Below, piece by piece: positions 63,104 through 64,000 of a stretch of DNA of 64,000 nucleotides. Numbering within the stretch: position 1 is the stretch's first letter; every line of letters starts with the position of its first letter. Both the position numbers and the translations under genes were made by a program. The DNA is taken from contig JAGFBZ010000006.1 in NCBI GenBank assembly GCA_018398805.1, positions 992,001 to 1,056,000 on the forward strand. The letters run 5' to 3'. The DNA is from Hirundichthys speculiger (taxonomy: Eukaryota > Chordata > Actinopteri > Beloniformes > Exocoetidae). Below the pieces are notes generated by a model, which saw nothing but the letters and a program-made list of their open reading frames with translations, was not told where the DNA came from and searched no databases.

Positions 63104-63640
63104 GGATGCACAACGATATTGGGATAAATCTATATCTTCCCATGAAGACTAAAAACTGAAGCATTGGCATAAAACGCCAGTGGTCCTCCACCAGGAGCAC
63201 GATGATGCGACGAGGTTAAAAAAAAGACGATATTAAGTTGGTGAGCGTGAGAGAGGTACAAACCAAGGATGTTTGATGTGTGGAGATTTTTGAAGTGTCA
63301 GAAAGTCATTACAAACTCGCTCTTTGCAATGAATAGTCGACGTCGGTCATGCGAGGAGGAGTCAAAACCCAATCCTTCAACGCCACTAATTTAAAAACTC
63401 ATCTAAAGAGCCGTCATCCCGGGCAGTATGAGGAATTTATGAAGAAAAATAGAAAAGAGAGAGAGCAAAAAAAAAAAGCAGCTGCTTCTGAACTCTCTCA
63501 ATTGAAGAAAAAAGGATGCCTGTGACCTCTCCTGGGCAAAAGGCATCACTCAGAAACTCCTGGATTTTAGTTGCAGTATGTATGGATGCAAGTTGGCGAT
63601 CCCCTGCTGTTGCTTCTCCCACTTTTTTTCTCTTTTTTTC
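63101..63640 (+). mobile_element. hAT element, 5' part, with BED-finger coding remnant
   Basis: TAGGGATGCACAACGATATT is a typical hAT terminus. It begins exactly where the (AT)45 tract ends, which would fit insertion into AT repeats. A transposase N-terminus follows on the plus strand (63275-63470). No right end was seen before the window closes, so the element is either truncated or continues beyond 64000. Confidence 0.72.
63275..63470 (+). pseudogene. hAT transposase N-terminal BED zinc finger (broken)
   Basis: The frame shows DVWRFFEVS, then LALCNE and a TAG, then RGG, SFNATNLKTHLKSRHPG and a lysine-rich stretch. This is the BED layout: aromatic pair, cysteines, NTxNL helix and two histidines (H-x4-H). 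The stop stands where the second cysteine should be. Downstream lysine/alanine-rich sequence ends the readable part. Confidence 0.8.
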
Positions 63641-64000
63641 TCAGCATGTAGAAGTGCGTCTGTTGTTTTTCTTAAGCAGTAGAGGAAAACGTAGCACCCT
63701 CTGACTTGTAAATTAGGAGAAAACAAAGAGAAGAGAAAAAAAATCTGAGCTTTCAGTTTGACTCCTTAACACATCACGAATAATGCGTTGCTAAGATAAA
63801 GTTTTTTCCCATTTGCCAGCTTTGAAAAGTTCAGTCCAACTCACAAGGTGGCAGGATTGGTTATGATATATCCTTATACCGCTCCTCCAAGGTGTTGACT
63901 GTGTTTCAGCTAATTTCTTACAGCATGTAGAAAACACCTTATAGACACACAAGCACGGACAGGTGATGAGGACCTTTCAGTTTTATGGAGTTGTTTATGG
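63641..64000. other. Unassigned window end
   Basis: AT-rich sequence, possibly still within the hAT element. No motif was recognised. Confidence 0.4.

Noticed and set aside
63000..63200. Open frame of repeated Tyr-Ile
   Set aside because: It is a translation of the (AT)45 tract.

Overview
The window looks like non-coding DNA from a teleost fish nuclear genome. The repeat families point there: non-LTR 3' ends with (GGAT)n tails of the kind usual in teleosts, Tc1-like, hAT and pogo-type DNA transposons, a Gypsy pol remnant that resembles the Gmr1 type, tRNA-derived SINE pieces, and many long (AC), (CT), (AT) and (GT) microsatellites. By eye the base composition is AT-rich. I found no convincing host protein-coding gene, tRNA, rRNA or CRISPR array. 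Almost all open frames are short and low in complexity, or lie inside transposon remains. The window is best read as an intergenic stretch or a very long intron.

Layout. 1-113 is the 3' tail of a non-LTR element. 2372-3760 is a decayed Gypsy integrase followed by what looks like the leader of a reverse transcriptase, next to a SINE piece. 4-15 kb is mostly unassigned, with an (AC)18 tract, a short L2-type insertion flanked by a perfect 12-bp target-site duplication (10404-10544) and an RTE/Rex3-type 3' end (12396-12773). 15.9-16.7 kb holds a hAT element and a LINE reverse-transcriptase scrap. 17-24.6 kb is unassigned. 24618-25298 is a hAT element with a perfect 8-bp duplication, followed by another RTE/Rex3-type 3' end. 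30-33.6 kb holds a long polypurine zone, a possible 141-nt exon, a nearly full-length Tc1-like element and an internally deleted pogo/Tigger-like element. 36-40.3 kb holds a hAT MITE, a LINE 3' end, a second Tc1 scrap and an unclassified TIR element. 48.6-54.8 kb holds a palindromic MITE, a second inverted copy of the 36-kb hAT MITE, another MITE, a hAT element and a second short L2 insertion. 58-64 kb holds a SINE, a perfect 13-bp hairpin, compound microsatellites and two hAT elements with recognisable BED zinc-finger remains.

The elements do not form a pathway. They record successive transposon invasions, and several have target-site duplications clear enough to fix their ends to the base. 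No previously undescribed system is evident. The items most worth a second look are the pogo deletion derivative, the Gypsy remnant with integrase ahead of the reverse transcriptase, the hAT elements sharing clustered CGATA-type subterminal motifs, the two perfect hairpins (2714-2748 and 58616-58648) and the possible exon at 30816-30956.
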